Assembly: GCF_000255295.1 (NCBI RefSeq)
Contig: NC_017030.1
Span: 9,460,328 to 9,524,327 of the forward strand
Length of the DNA stretch: 64,000 nucleotides
Direction of reading: 5' to 3'
DNA from: Corallococcus coralloides DSM 2259
GTDB lineage: Bacteria > Myxococcota > Myxococcia > Myxococcales > Myxococcaceae
The notes beneath the pieces are model-generated. The model was not told where the DNA came from and did not search any database. It saw nothing but the letters and a program-made list of their open reading frames with translations. Made by a program: the position numbers and the translations under genes. Below are positions 1 through 8,861 of this stretch, in pieces. Position 1 is the first letter of the stretch. Every line of letters begins with the position of its first letter.

Positions 1-1
1 C

Positions 2-1042
2 TGGGAGTGGAATCCCCAGACAGACACCCTGGAATGGAGCAGCGGAGGACAGGACCTGCTGGGCCCACTGGACTCCCCGCACGTGCCACGCCAGGACTGG
101 TGGCGCGGACACATCCATCCGGATGACCTCGACGCCGTCCAGCGCGGATTCCTCGAAGCCCTCGGTGGAGGCGGAGACGTGTGGCGCAGCAGCTACCGGT
201 TCCGCGACGTGCATGGCGCCTGGAGGGACGTGGAGGAGCACGCCCTCATCGTCCGCGACGGCGATGCGCGCGTCGTCCAGGTGGTGGGCGCCCTGCGGGA
301 CGTGACCGCGCGAAAGCAGTGGGAGACGCAGACCCGCCAGCGCGCGGACTTCGAGCGGCAGCTCATTGGCATCGTGAGCCACGACCTGCGCACCCCGCTG
401 GCCTCCGTCCTGCTGTCCGTTTCATTGCTGGAGCGGACCTCGCTGGACGAAGCCCAGGAAAAACGCGTGCGGCGGATCCGCGCCTCCGCCGAGCGTGCCG
501 CACGGATGATCCGCGACCTGCTGAACTTCACGGAGGTGCGCCACGGCAGACTCGCCCTGCATCTCCAGGACACGGACTTCCATGTCCTGGTGGACGCCGC
601 CATCGAGGAGGCCGCTCCCCCAGGCCGCGCCATCCTGCGCTCCCGGTCAGGAGATGGCGTGGGGAGGTGGGACATGGACCGGCTGTCGCAGGTGGCGGGC
701 AACCTGCTGGCCAACGCGCTGGCCTACGGCGATCCGGCCGCCCCCATCCAGGTGCGCACCCACGGCGAGCAAGGCGACGTGGTGCTGGAGGTACATAACG
801 GCGGAGCCCCCATCCCGCCGGATCTGTTGCCACGACTCTTCGAGCCGCTGGAGCGCGGCGCCCCCCACCAGGGAAACCGCTCGGAGCGCAGCATCGGCCT
901 GGGCCTCTTCATCGTGCGGCAGGTGGTGCACGCCCACGGCGGCACCGTGAGCGTGACGAGCCTGCCGGAAGCAGGCACCACCTTCACTGTACGCTTGCCG
1001 AAACAGCCCCCCGCTGCGCCGCCTGTGCCACCGCCCGGGTGA
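2..1042 (+). CDS. PAS sensor histidine kinase, 5' end outside window
   Basis: The open frame runs from the first bases of the window, so the gene starts upstream; 346 residues are visible. The first 100 or so form a PAS/PAC fold (WEWNPQTDTLEWS, then a FRDVHGAWRDVEEH stretch ending in VVGALRDVTARK). A HisKA domain follows with the H-box IVSHDLRTPLAS, whose His is the autophosphorylation site. The rest is a HATPase_c domain with N-box NLLANAL and G-box SIGLGLFIVRQVV. No membrane segment is visible, so a cytoplasmic kinase is likely, although the missing N-terminus could change that. The 3' end overlaps the convergent receiver gene by 59 bases. Ligand and partner are unknown. Confidence 0.9.
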   Translation, partial: WEWNPQTDTLEWSSGGQDLLGPLDSPHVPRQDWWRGHIHPDDLDAVQRGFLEALGGGGDVWRSSYRFRDVHGAWRDVEEHALIVRDGDARVVQVVGALRDVTARKQWETQTRQRADFERQLIGIVSHDLRTPLASVLLSVSLLERTSLDEAQEKRVRRIRASAERAARMIRDLLNFTEVRHGRLALHLQDTDFHVLVDAAIEEAAPPGRAILRSRSGDGVGRWDMDRLSQVAGNLLANALAYGDPAAPIQVRTHGEQGDVVLEVHNGGAPIPPDLLPRLFEPLERGAPHQGNRSERSIGLGLFIVRQVVHAHGGTVSVTSLPEAGTTFTVRLPKQPPAAPPVPPPG

Positions 1043-1457
1043 ATTGGTCGATGTCATAGGGCTTCAACAGCAACTCGATGACATCCGGACCGGTGTATTC
1101 CTGCGCGCCCTCGCGGTTGGTGGTGGTGAGCACGAAGGGGATGCCCGCGGCGGCCGGGTGCGCGGCCAGCTTCTGGAACGCGTGCCAGCTCAGGGCGAAG
1201 GGCACGCTGATGTCGTAGACGATGACCGCTGGCGCCGTCTCCCGCACCAGCGTGGCGAAGTCCAGGGGGCCGCGGATGACGTCCTGCACGCGCACGCCCT
1301 TCGTCTGGAAGCCCGCCTCATCGAGGACCTCTTCCAGCGCTTCGATGAGATCTTCACTCCCGTTGAGCACCAGCACGGTGGGTCGTTTTCCCATGCCGGG
1401 AAGTTGCGTCCTCCCGTCCGGGTGAAAAGCGTCAGATGGGCAGCGGATGTAGCTCAT
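984..1457 (-). CDS. Single-domain response regulator (receiver)
   Basis: This is a stand-alone receiver domain with no output domain, up to 157 residues. The conserved aspartate pocket is in VIVYDISVP and the conserved lysine in ELLLKPYD, so it should be phosphorylatable. Translation may start at the first ATG (1457) or at the ATG at 1394 (MGKRPTVLVLN), where the receiver fold begins; a GGGAGG lies upstream of the second but about 15 bases away. It is 31 bases downstream of the hybrid kinase at 1489-3462 on the same strand and is probably co-transcribed, so it may be that kinase's partner (inference). Its 3' end overlaps the convergent kinase. Confidence 0.8.
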   Translation of the reverse strand: MSYIRCPSDAFHPDGRTQLPGMGKRPTVLVLNGSEDLIEALEEVLDEAGFQTKGVRVQDVIRGPLDFATLVRETAPAVIVYDISVPFALSWHAFQKLAAHPAAAGIPFVLTTTNREGAQEYTGPDVIELLLKPYDIDQFTRAVAQAAQRGAVSASVQ

Positions 1458-1488
1458 CCGACAGAGCCGCCGGTCGCCCGGACGGCCG

Positions 1489-3462
1489 TCAGGCGTGGCC
1501 CACCAGAGGCCCCGCGCGAGGCAGCCGCACCCGGAAGGTGGCCCCCTGTCCCAGGGTGCTCGTCACCGACACCTCCCCGCCGTGTGCCTCCACGATGCGG
1601 TGCAGGCGGTACAGCCCCAGCCCCAACCCGCCGTAGTTGCGCGTGGGCACCGCGCGCTCGAATCGGCGGAAGAGGCCATCCACCCGGTCCGGCGCGATGC
1701 CGATGCCGTGGTCCCTCACCACCAGCCAGGCCGTGTCCTTGTCCGCCCGGACCTCCAGCTCCACGGGCTTGCCCGGACCGAACTTCACCGCGTTCACCAA
1801 GAGGTGCGTCACCACCTGCCCCAGCCGCAGCGCGTCCCAGTGGCCCACCGCGGACGCCACGTCGCGCACCACCAGCAGGCACCCCGCGCGCGCCGCCATC
1901 TCCTCCCAGCGCACCACCACGTCCCGCACCACCTGCCCCAGGTCCACGTCCTCCAGGTTCAGCCGGGGCGCGTGGCTCTGCATCTGCGACACGTCCAGCA
2001 GCCCCTCCACCAGGTCCGCCAGCCGCTGCACCTGCCGGTCCGCCGCCACCAGCGCGCGCTCCAGCCGCTCCGGCGCCACCTGCCGCTCGTGCTTCAGCGC
2101 CGCCGCCGTGCCCTGCACGCGCAGCCGCAGCGCGGCCAGGGGCGTGCGCAACTCGTGCGCGGCCACCGCCAGGAACTCGTCCCGCACGCGCACCGCCTCG
2201 CGCGCCTCGCGGTACAGCCGCAGCTGCTCCGTCACGTCGCCGATGATGCCCGCCATGCGCACCGGCCGGCCCTGCGCGTCGCGGATGGCCCGGCCCCGGC
2301 TCACGCACGAGCGGTAGCCCCCGGCCTCGTGCCTCAGCCGGAAGGACACGTCATACGGCGCGCCCTGCTCCAGGTGCAGCGCCAGCGCGGACGCCACCGC
2401 GTCCCGGTCCTCCGGGTGCACCCGCGCGAGGAAGGCCTCGGAGGTCCCCGGGAAGTCCTCCGGCTTGAGCCCCAGCATCTCCAGCAGGCGCGGGCTCCAG
2501 TACATGCGCTGGTTGCGCACGTCCCAATCCCACACACCGTCATAGGAGCCGGCCACCACCAGCCGGTAGCGCTCCTCGCTCTCGCGCGCGGTGCGCTCGG
2601 CCTGCTCCAGCAGTCCCACCCGCCGCTCCAGCTGGCGCACCATCGCGTACAGGTGCGTCTCCGTGGAGAACTCGCCGGGCACGGGCGCGGGCGCGGGCCC
2701 CTCCGCGCGGGACTCGCGCAGCAGCGTGGCCACCAGCTCGTCATCCCCCTGCGCGCGCCGCACGAAGCCGTTGGCCCCCACGTTGGCCGCCATGCGCAGG
2801 TCCAGCTCGTCCGGCGACGTGGCGTGCGTGAGGATGACCGGCACGCGCGCGAGCTTGGGGTCCTGGCGCAGGGCCAGGCACAGCCGGAAGCCGTCCAGCC
2901 GGGGCATCAGCACGTCCGCCAGCACGATGTCCGGCGGGTGCCTCCGTGCCAGCTCCAGCGCGGACAGACCGTCCTCCGCCTCCATGATCTCGAAGCGGAA
3001 GGGTGCCAGCGCCAGCTGCAGGAGCTTGCGGTAGACGGGGTCGTCCTCCGCCACCAGCACCCGCAGCCCGGCCCGGCGGTCCCCCGCCTCCCGTGCCTCC
3101 CGCGGCAGGGCCTGACGCACCGCCTCCACCCGAGCCCCCAGCGACATCCCCGGCGCGAGGAACCCCGCCACCGGAAGGCCCGACCGCCGCAAGGCGTCCT
3201 GCTCGGCCGGCGGCGCCTCCACCCAGAGGGGCGCACCGGACGCGGCCAGCGCCTCACGCAGCGCGTCCAACCGCCCCGCCGCCGAGGCCAGCAGCGCCCC
3301 CGCCGCCAGCACCAGGTGCACCGGCGGGGACTCGACAAGCGCCTGCACCCCTGGCTCCACCCCCGCCGCCAACAGCACCCGCCAACCCTGCCCCTGGAAC
3401 GCCAGGGACAGGAGCTCCCGGTGGGGATCCGGGGCTTCGACGAGCAGCAGGGTGGGCTTCAT
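1489..3462 (-). CDS. Hybrid receiver-PAS-histidine kinase
   Basis: This is a 657-residue cytoplasmic kinase. Residues 1-125 look like a degenerate receiver lacking the usual aspartates. About 130-255 is a second receiver (VLVAEDD, phospho-acceptor Asp in IVLADVLMPRLDG) in which the usual lysine is replaced by arginine (FVRRAQ). A short coiled linker leads to a PAS/PAC domain (about 285-400, WDWDVRNQRMYWS). HisKA follows with EFLAVAAHELRTPLAA, then HATPase_c with LLVNAVKFG and GGLGLGLYRLHRIVE. No transmembrane segment is seen. The receiver-first order suggests input from another kinase, followed by PAS sensing. The next gene downstream is a single receiver, a plausible phosphotransfer target. 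Confidence 0.9.
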   Translation of the reverse strand: MKPTLLLVEAPDPHRELLSLAFQGQGWRVLLAAGVEPGVQALVESPPVHLVLAAGALLASAAGRLDALREALAASGAPLWVEAPPAEQDALRRSGLPVAGFLAPGMSLGARVEAVRQALPREAREAGDRRAGLRVLVAEDDPVYRKLLQLALAPFRFEIMEAEDGLSALELARRHPPDIVLADVLMPRLDGFRLCLALRQDPKLARVPVILTHATSPDELDLRMAANVGANGFVRRAQGDDELVATLLRESRAEGPAPAPVPGEFSTETHLYAMVRQLERRVGLLEQAERTARESEERYRLVVAGSYDGVWDWDVRNQRMYWSPRLLEMLGLKPEDFPGTSEAFLARVHPEDRDAVASALALHLEQGAPYDVSFRLRHEAGGYRSCVSRGRAIRDAQGRPVRMAGIIGDVTEQLRLYREAREAVRVRDEFLAVAAHELRTPLAALRLRVQGTAAALKHERQVAPERLERALVAADRQVQRLADLVEGLLDVSQMQSHAPRLNLEDVDLGQVVRDVVVRWEEMAARAGCLLVVRDVASAVGHWDALRLGQVVTHLLVNAVKFGPGKPVELEVRADKDTAWLVVRDHGIGIAPDRVDGLFRRFERAVPTRNYGGLGLGLYRLHRIVEAHGGEVSVTSTLGQGATFRVRLPRAGPLVGHA

Positions 3463-3736
3463 TTAGGGGGCGGGAGGAGGAAGACGGGCGCGGGCGACAG
3501 GTCGTTCTGGAAGGCGGGACCCCAACGGCCCGCCACCAGGGTGTGGAAAGGGCGCAGTCTGGTGACAGGGCCCTCTGAGTCAAGGCAACCCTTTGGAAGT
3601 GTTGGAAGTTGGAAGGCCACGAGCCAGGGGAACCCGCCGCTGGCCTGCCGCGTCACTGGTACAACCGGGCTACAGGTACACTTCGTTTGCACGGGCGTGG
3701 GGGACGCGAACGCGGCGGTGTGTTATTCGACCGCCC

Positions 3737-4189
3737 ATGGGTGCCAAGAAAGTCACGGCGCAGGAGAAGCTGACCGGGTTCCAGGACCGGATTCGCGCCG
3801 CGGGGCTGCGCAGCACCGCCCCCCGCGTGGCCGTGCTGCGCAAGCTGGAGACCGCCACCGCCCCCATGAGCCACGCGGACCTGGTGGAGGAGCTGGGCGG
3901 CGAGGGCTACGACCGCGTCACCATCTACCGCAACCTCACCGACCTCACCGAGGCCGGCCTCGTCGTGCGCGCCGACCTGGGCGACCACGTCTGGCGCTTC
4001 GAGCTCAAGCGCGCTGGCGCCACCGAGCACACCAACAACCACCCCCACTTCACCTGCACCGACTGCGGCACCGTCGCCTGCCTCCCCGAGGAGTCCGTGC
4101 GCCTCACCACCGCCCGGGGCGTCCCCCGCGCCGTGTCGCAGCGCGCCGTGGAAGTGCAGCTGCGCGGTCTCTGCGACCGCTGCGAGTAG
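3737..4189 (+). CDS. Fur-family metal-dependent repressor
   Basis: The 150-residue protein matches Fur/Zur/PerR length and layout. The N-terminal winged helix contains GLRSTAPRVAVLRKLE and DRVTIYRNLTDLTEAGLV. The C-terminal metal-binding and dimerisation domain has a histidine-rich HTNNHPHFTC segment and two CxxC pairs (CTDC, CDRC), as in structural-zinc Fur proteins. The start at MGAKKVTAQEKL was chosen because the domain begins there and the upstream extension is not Fur-like; no strong ribosome-binding site is seen. The metal (iron, zinc or peroxide-iron) cannot be decided from sequence. No metal-transport gene is adjacent. Confidence 0.88.
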   Translation: MGAKKVTAQEKLTGFQDRIRAAGLRSTAPRVAVLRKLETATAPMSHADLVEELGGEGYDRVTIYRNLTDLTEAGLVVRADLGDHVWRFELKRAGATEHTNNHPHFTCTDCGTVACLPEESVRLTTARGVPRAVSQRAVEVQLRGLCDRCE

Positions 4190-4369
4190 CCTCCCCCTCC
4201 AGCCTGCCAGGCGAGCCCCCGTTGGGATGTGCTCACTGGTAGGCAGACGCCTACATGTGAGCTTCCGCTCTCCTGCCCCCGGACACAGATTCGTCCTGGC
4301 GAAGGCGGGGACCCACCGTTCCGGCTCGGGGAACGGCGCGGGCGCTCCAGGGTTCGCAGGGGGATTGGG

Positions 4370-4747
4370 ATGGAAGCCCATCACACGTTGCTGGTCGTCG
4401 ACGACGACATGGACATCCGGGATGCGCTCCAGGACGCGCTGGAGCTGGAGGGCTACGCCGTGCAGCTGGCGGCGGACGGGCTGGAGGCGCTGGAGCGGCT
4501 GCGCTCGTCGGAGCCCCGGCCACAGCTCATCCTCCTGGACCTGATGATGCCGCGCATGGACGGCATCGCGTTCCGCGAGGCGCTGCGCCACGAGCGCGCG
4601 TGCTCGGACATCCCGGTGGTGGTGGCCAGCGCGGACCTGGACGTGCGCGACACGGTGGATGGCATGGGCGTGGCGGGCTACCTGCGCAAGCCCCTGGACC
4701 TGTCCGCGCTGCTCACCACCGTGAAGCAGCTGTGCCTGCCTGTCTGA
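4370..4747 (+). CDS. Single-domain response regulator
   Basis: This is a CheY-like receiver of 125 residues: acidic pocket VVDDDMD, phospho-acceptor Asp in LILLDLMMPRMDG, and conserved Lys in GYLRKPLD. It has no output domain. The ATG at 4370 is preceded by a CAGGGGGA ribosome-binding site and begins exactly at the receiver fold, so it is preferred over the longer frame starting near 4229. It probably acts in phosphorelay or by protein-protein contact. No kinase gene is immediately adjacent. Confidence 0.88.
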   Translation: MEAHHTLLVVDDDMDIRDALQDALELEGYAVQLAADGLEALERLRSSEPRPQLILLDLMMPRMDGIAFREALRHERACSDIPVVVASADLDVRDTVDGMGVAGYLRKPLDLSALLTTVKQLCLPV

Positions 4748-4787
4748 ACAGTGAGCACCAAACCCATACACGAAAGGGAGCGCAACC

Positions 4788-5273
4788 ATGAAGAAGCTCA
4801 TCATCGCGGCAGTGATGTCCCTGGGAACGGCTGCCTTCGCGCAGGAGGCCACCGGCACGCCGGAGAACCCGGCGCCGAGCGCGCCCAGCTCACGGCAGAT
4901 GAACGGCCCCTCCACGGGCATCGAGGCCCAGGAGGTGGGCCCCGCCATCGGTGACGCCGCCAAGAAGGCCGTGGGCGCGCAGACCTCCAAGGAGGAGGCG
5001 GCGCAGACGGGCGTGTGGAAGGAGAAGCACGCCTTCACCATGGAAGGCACCGTCAAGACCAAGGACGACGACGACATCACCCTGGCGCGCAAGGACACGC
5101 TGCCGGAGGTGAAGCTGGACGTGCGCGACAAGACGAAGGTGACCCTGGACGACAAGCCGGCGAAGGTGAGCGACCTGCCGGAGGGCGCCAAGGTGCGCGC
5201 GAAGTTCCAGCTGGAGGGGGATGACTCCGTCGCGCTGGAGCTGAAGGCGACCTCGCCCAAGCCCAAGAAGTAG
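4788..5273 (+). CDS. Secreted DUF5666-like hypothetical protein
   Basis: The 161-residue protein has a clear Sec signal peptide (MKKLIIAAVMSLGTAAFAQ) and so is predicted to be periplasmic or secreted. The mature part has a Pro/Ser-rich linker and then a small beta-rich domain with alternating strands (FTMEGTVKTKDDDDITLARK, LDVRDKTKVTLDDKPAKVSDL, GAKVRAKFQLEGDDSVALELKA). That layout recalls DUF5666/OB-like small secreted proteins; the resemblance is by eye only. A good ribosome-binding site (AAAGGGAG) precedes the ATG, and a strong intrinsic terminator follows. Confidence 0.75.
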   Translation: MKKLIIAAVMSLGTAAFAQEATGTPENPAPSAPSSRQMNGPSTGIEAQEVGPAIGDAAKKAVGAQTSKEEAAQTGVWKEKHAFTMEGTVKTKDDDDITLARKDTLPEVKLDVRDKTKVTLDDKPAKVSDLPEGAKVRAKFQLEGDDSVALELKATSPKPKK

Positions 5274-5308
5274 TCCGGCGGTCGGATAGACCCTTCAATG
5301 CCTTTCAC

Positions 5309-5347
5309 CGGGCCCGCTTCCCACCAGGGGAGCGGGCCCGTCTTTTT
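5309..5347 (+). terminator. Rho-independent terminator
   Basis: A GC-rich 14-bp stem (CGGGCCCGCT-TCCC pairing with GGGG-AGCGGGCCCG, loop ACCA) is followed by TCTTTTTT. It lies just past the secreted protein gene ending at 5273. Confidence 0.9.
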
Positions 5348-5481
5348 TACGCCCTTTCAGGGTCGCCCGGTTCCCTGGCTGGGAAGGAATTTTCCCTCTC
5401 GCCAGGGAATGCCGCACGGACAGCCTGCTCTCCGGGGCGGGTACGCCGCTTGCTTAGGTGGCGCGTACGCGTAGGGAGACC

Positions 5482-7044
5482 ATGGTGAATCGACGACTGC
5501 TGGGGCTGGGCGTGTGTGCGGGTGCGGTGATGCTGTCGGCGTGGGGGTGCGGCGGGACGGATTCGCCCACGACGCCCATTGATGACACGGACAAGGTCGA
5601 CCCACGGGTGGAGGTGGATGCGGGGACCGGCGGTGACACCGACGCCGGGACGGAAGTGGATGCGGGCACGGATGCCGGCACCGACATCGATGCGGGGACG
5701 GATGCGGGGACCGGCACCGACGCCGGAACGGATGCGGGCACGGACGCCGGCACCGACGGCGGCACGGACGCGGGCACGGTGGTGGATCCGTGGCCGGCGG
5801 ATCCGATGACGAACTATTCGGACCGCTACGGCATCGGCAAGGTGAAGTCGGTCGGCATCGACCTGGGCAAGAACATCTGGGTGCTGGACGGCGCCCGCAT
5901 TGGCGTGGTGCGCGCTGACACGCAGAAGCTGGTCTGGGTGGCGGGCCCCGTGGGCCAGGCGGCGGATGGCCAGAACTCCAGCGTCATCTGCGGCGGCGAG
6001 GCGGGCCGCGCCTACGTGGGCTACTACGCCCAGGACCTGGGCGTGGATCCGGAGTGGCCGGACATCCACACCAACTTCATCGTCACCGCGAAGCCGTGCG
6101 AGGTCCCGGTGAACGAGACCACCTGCTTCCCGTTCAGCACGCGCCGGCTCCAGTTCTACAAGCAGGGTGACGTGGACGCGGTGAAGCTGGACGCCAGCGG
6201 CCAGGTCGTCTTCGAGAACCACATCAACCAGTCCCGCCGCGCCAACAAGGACGCGAACGGCAACCCCTTCATCCAGACGGGCCCCACCGTGGTGGACGGC
6301 GTCAGCCTGGGCATCCGCAACAGCAACGACCACCACTTCGACGAAGACCGCGCCATGTACAGCTGCGCGTCCGTGCTGCGCGGCCCGAACAAGGGCGACG
6401 TCTTCTTCGGCTCCAACCACGGCGTCACGCGCATCCGGGGCCTGACCTACAACGCCCACCGGCACCCGGTGTGGTTCGACGCGAAGGGCTCGCAGTACGC
6501 CGGCTACACCTACGGCCTGGGCATCTCGCCGGACGGGGACGTGCTCATCGCGAACGAGTGGAACTTCGGCACCGTCACGCCCGACACGAAGATGGAGAAC
6601 TGGGACGACACCACCACGCCGGGCATCAACCAGCAGAAGGTGAAGTCCTCCTACCTCCCGGAGGTCAACTCGCAGGAGGCCTTCGACTCCTGGCGCGGCT
6701 TCCAGCAGACCACGGACAAGAAGTACTACCTGGGCAGCAAGGACCTGGGCCTGTGGGAGATGACCATCCTCTCCGCCAACAACCCCTTCCAGAAGGGCAC
6801 CCGCATCGGCGCGGACGTCCCGGCGCTCAGCAACATCAACGCGCTGGCCTCCACCAATGACGGCTCGCTCTTCATCGGCACCAACACGGGCGGCCTCTAC
6901 CGGCTGACCCCGGGCAAGATGCTGGAGAAGGTGGCGGGCGTGCGCGGCAACAAGGTGGAGCAGCTCGTGTACGACGGCTCCACCGCCTCCGGCATGCTGC
7001 TGGTGCTGACGTCGGAAGGCCTGACCGTCCTGCGCGGCCACTGA
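5482..7044 (+). CDS. Lipoprotein with DAGT linker and beta-propeller-like domain
   Basis: This is a 520-residue surface or periplasmic lipoprotein. A signal peptide (MVNRRLLGLGVCAGAVMLSA) ends in a lipobox-like WGC followed by Gly-Gly. Residues about 35-105 are a low-complexity Asp-Ala-Gly-Thr repeat linker, common in myxobacterial lipoproteins. The remaining 410 residues contain repeated short strands typical of a beta-propeller (KSVGIDLGKNIWVLDG, YGLGISPDGDVLIANE, NINALASTNDGSLFIGTNTGGLYRL). The ATG at 5482 has a TAGGGAG ribosome-binding site and gives a proper signal peptide, unlike the ATG-less extension to 5458. Function is not known. Confidence 0.82.
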   Translation: MVNRRLLGLGVCAGAVMLSAWGCGGTDSPTTPIDDTDKVDPRVEVDAGTGGDTDAGTEVDAGTDAGTDIDAGTDAGTGTDAGTDAGTDAGTDGGTDAGTVVDPWPADPMTNYSDRYGIGKVKSVGIDLGKNIWVLDGARIGVVRADTQKLVWVAGPVGQAADGQNSSVICGGEAGRAYVGYYAQDLGVDPEWPDIHTNFIVTAKPCEVPVNETTCFPFSTRRLQFYKQGDVDAVKLDASGQVVFENHINQSRRANKDANGNPFIQTGPTVVDGVSLGIRNSNDHHFDEDRAMYSCASVLRGPNKGDVFFGSNHGVTRIRGLTYNAHRHPVWFDAKGSQYAGYTYGLGISPDGDVLIANEWNFGTVTPDTKMENWDDTTTPGINQQKVKSSYLPEVNSQEAFDSWRGFQQTTDKKYYLGSKDLGLWEMTILSANNPFQKGTRIGADVPALSNINALASTNDGSLFIGTNTGGLYRLTPGKMLEKVAGVRGNKVEQLVYDGSTASGMLLVLTSEGLTVLRGH

Positions 7045-7059
7045 GCAGGACTCCCACCC

Positions 7060-7096
7060 TGACGCCGGGGCGGTGCGCATGTCGCACCCGGCGTCA
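7060..7096 (+). terminator. Hairpin after lipoprotein gene
   Basis: A perfect 10-bp inverted repeat (TGACGCCGGG / CCCGGCGTCA) lies 15 bases past the stop of the lipoprotein gene. There is no U-tract, so termination is likely but unproven. Confidence 0.5.
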
Positions 7097-7269
7097 CGGG
7101 GGGTGAAAGGCCGCCTGGAAGGCGCGGGAAATGTTCTGGAAGGAGGCCCGGTTCTGCTTCCGCCCTCCTGCCTTCGTGCAAGGGGGCAGGCGGGCCGGGC
7201 CCCCGGGCTTCACGGCCCTCCGGACTGCTCTCTACAATCGCCCTCGCCCCGCCGGAGGAATCCGAACGC

Positions 7270-8178
7270 ATGCGCCTGAGACTCGCCCGCCGCCGTCACG
7301 CCGCTGGTGCCACCTCCTCCCTCGCCATCTCCGAGGCAGTGGAGCCCCACGGTCGCAACGAGCTCCAGGCGCGAGGCCCCGACCCCTTCCGGCCGGACCG
7401 GCGGCTGCGCTGGCGGGATCACTTCGTCCTCACCGAGCACCTGCTCCAGCTGGACAGCATCCACCCGGAGCATGACGGCCTGCGCATCGCGCAGCTGTCG
7501 GACGTGCACGTGGGCCAGGCGACCAGCGACGTGCGCATCCGCCGCGCGGTGGCCGCGGTGAACGAAGCCGCGCCGGACCTGGTGTTCCTCACCGGCGACT
7601 ACGTCACGCACAGCCCCAAGCCGCTGCCGCGCGTGCGCCAGCTGCTCCAGGGGCTCAACGGCCCCGTCTTCGTGGTGCTGGGCAACCATGACCACTGGGT
7701 GGACGCGCCCTACCTGCGCGCGGGCTTCGAGGACCTGGGCTACACGGTGCTCCAGAACGAGCACCGCGTGGTGCACGTGAAGGGCGCGCCGGTGACGGTG
7801 CTGGGCATCGACGACGGGCTGACCGGCATGGAGGACGTGGAGGCCACCTTCCGGGGCGCGCCCACGTCCGGCACGCGGCTGGTGCTGGCCCACACGCCGC
7901 CCACCGCGGAGAAGCTGCCCGCGCACGCGGGCCTGGTGCAGTTCTCCGGGCACACCCACGGCGGGCAGTTCATCGTCCGAGGCCTCACGGAGGCCCTCTT
8001 CCGTCGCGCGGGCCAGCCGTACATCCGCGGCCACTACCGCGTGAACGGCAACCACCTGTACGTGAACCAGGGGCTGGGCTTCGGCTTCGGCGGGCCGTAC
8101 CTGCGCCGGGGCAGCACGCCGGAGGTCGCCTTCTTCACCCTGCGCACGCAGCAGGCCGCCCACGTCGGGACGACCTGA
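7270..8178 (+). CDS. Metallophosphoesterase, YkuE/YaeI type
   Basis: The 302-residue calcineurin-like phosphoesterase carries the whole dimetal signature: DVHVG, FLTGDYV, LGNHDHW, LAHTPP and SGHTHGGQ. The N-terminal 60 residues have no clear hydrophobic helix, unlike the second family member at 43829-45076. Family members hydrolyse phosphodiesters, including UDP-2,3-diacylglucosamine in YaeI-type enzymes; the substrate here is not shown. The ATG has a CCGGAGGAATCC ribosome-binding site. Confidence 0.88.
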   Translation: MRLRLARRRHAAGATSSLAISEAVEPHGRNELQARGPDPFRPDRRLRWRDHFVLTEHLLQLDSIHPEHDGLRIAQLSDVHVGQATSDVRIRRAVAAVNEAAPDLVFLTGDYVTHSPKPLPRVRQLLQGLNGPVFVVLGNHDHWVDAPYLRAGFEDLGYTVLQNEHRVVHVKGAPVTVLGIDDGLTGMEDVEATFRGAPTSGTRLVLAHTPPTAEKLPAHAGLVQFSGHTHGGQFIVRGLTEALFRRAGQPYIRGHYRVNGNHLYVNQGLGFGFGGPYLRRGSTPEVAFFTLRTQQAAHVGTT

Positions 8179-8205
8179 TCCACGAGCAGGACGGCGCGCC
8201 CGCCT

Positions 8206-8643
8206 TCAGCGCAGGGGCGCGCCCAGCTTCATGCCGCCCAGGGCGTTCTCGCGCTTCTTGCGGGACAGGCTGAAGGGCCCGGGCCCGAAGTAGACGATGA
8301 GCAGGGCCCCACCCGCCATGGAGAGGTTCTTCATGAAGTGGATGAGGTTGTTCTGCGCCTGCACCGGGTCATCCATCTTCCAGAAGTGATGGACCATGAT
8401 GGCGGACGCCACCAGGAACACCGCGAGCATGGCCGCGCCCAGGCGGGCGAAGGTTCCCAAGAGGACGCACAGGCCCCCCACCACCAGCACGCCGCCGGAC
8501 ACCAGCACCGCCGTCCTCGGGTCGGGCACGCCGGACGCCTGGGCGTAGGCCGTGAGGGCCTGGAGCTGGATGAAGTGATTGAGCCCGCTGGTGATGAAGA
8601 TGACCGAGAACAGCAGCCGTCCCAGCGGTGCGAGCAGCCCCAT
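8206..8643 (-). CDS. DoxX-family membrane protein
   Basis: The 145-residue protein has four hydrophobic helices and the DoxX pattern: LGRLLFSVIFITSGLNHF at the N-terminus, then GGVLVVGGLCVLLGTFARLGA and AVFLVASAIMVHHFW. The HHFW and NLIHFMKNLSMAGGALL segments are typical. Translation starts at the ATG at 8643, which has a GGAGG ribosome-binding site; the longer frame upstream is not DoxX-like. Family members are quinone- or redox-linked inner-membrane proteins of mostly uncertain function. Confidence 0.85.
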   Translation of the reverse strand: MGLLAPLGRLLFSVIFITSGLNHFIQLQALTAYAQASGVPDPRTAVLVSGGVLVVGGLCVLLGTFARLGAAMLAVFLVASAIMVHHFWKMDDPVQAQNNLIHFMKNLSMAGGALLIVYFGPGPFSLSRKKRENALGGMKLGAPLR

Positions 8644-8861
8644 GAATGACCTCCATGCCTCCGGCGTGTCCTCCCTCAACGCGGACGGGTCGGTGTCATT
8701 CTCCAGATAGGCACGGATGGGCGGGCGGACAGCCGTCCCCCGCTCCCCTGCCCGCTCCCCTGACGGGTGGACAGTCGGTCCGTTCCCCGGGCGACGCACC
8801 GGCGGGCTGCGACAACACGCCACAGGGTGCAGGGACGGGGGGACGTTAGGGTGCCCACGCC

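Noticed and set aside
4286..4345. Partial palindrome resembling dispersed GTCCC-type extragenic repeats
   Set aside because: Only one imperfect copy (around GGCGAAGGCGGGGACC) was found in the window, so a repeat family cannot be supported.
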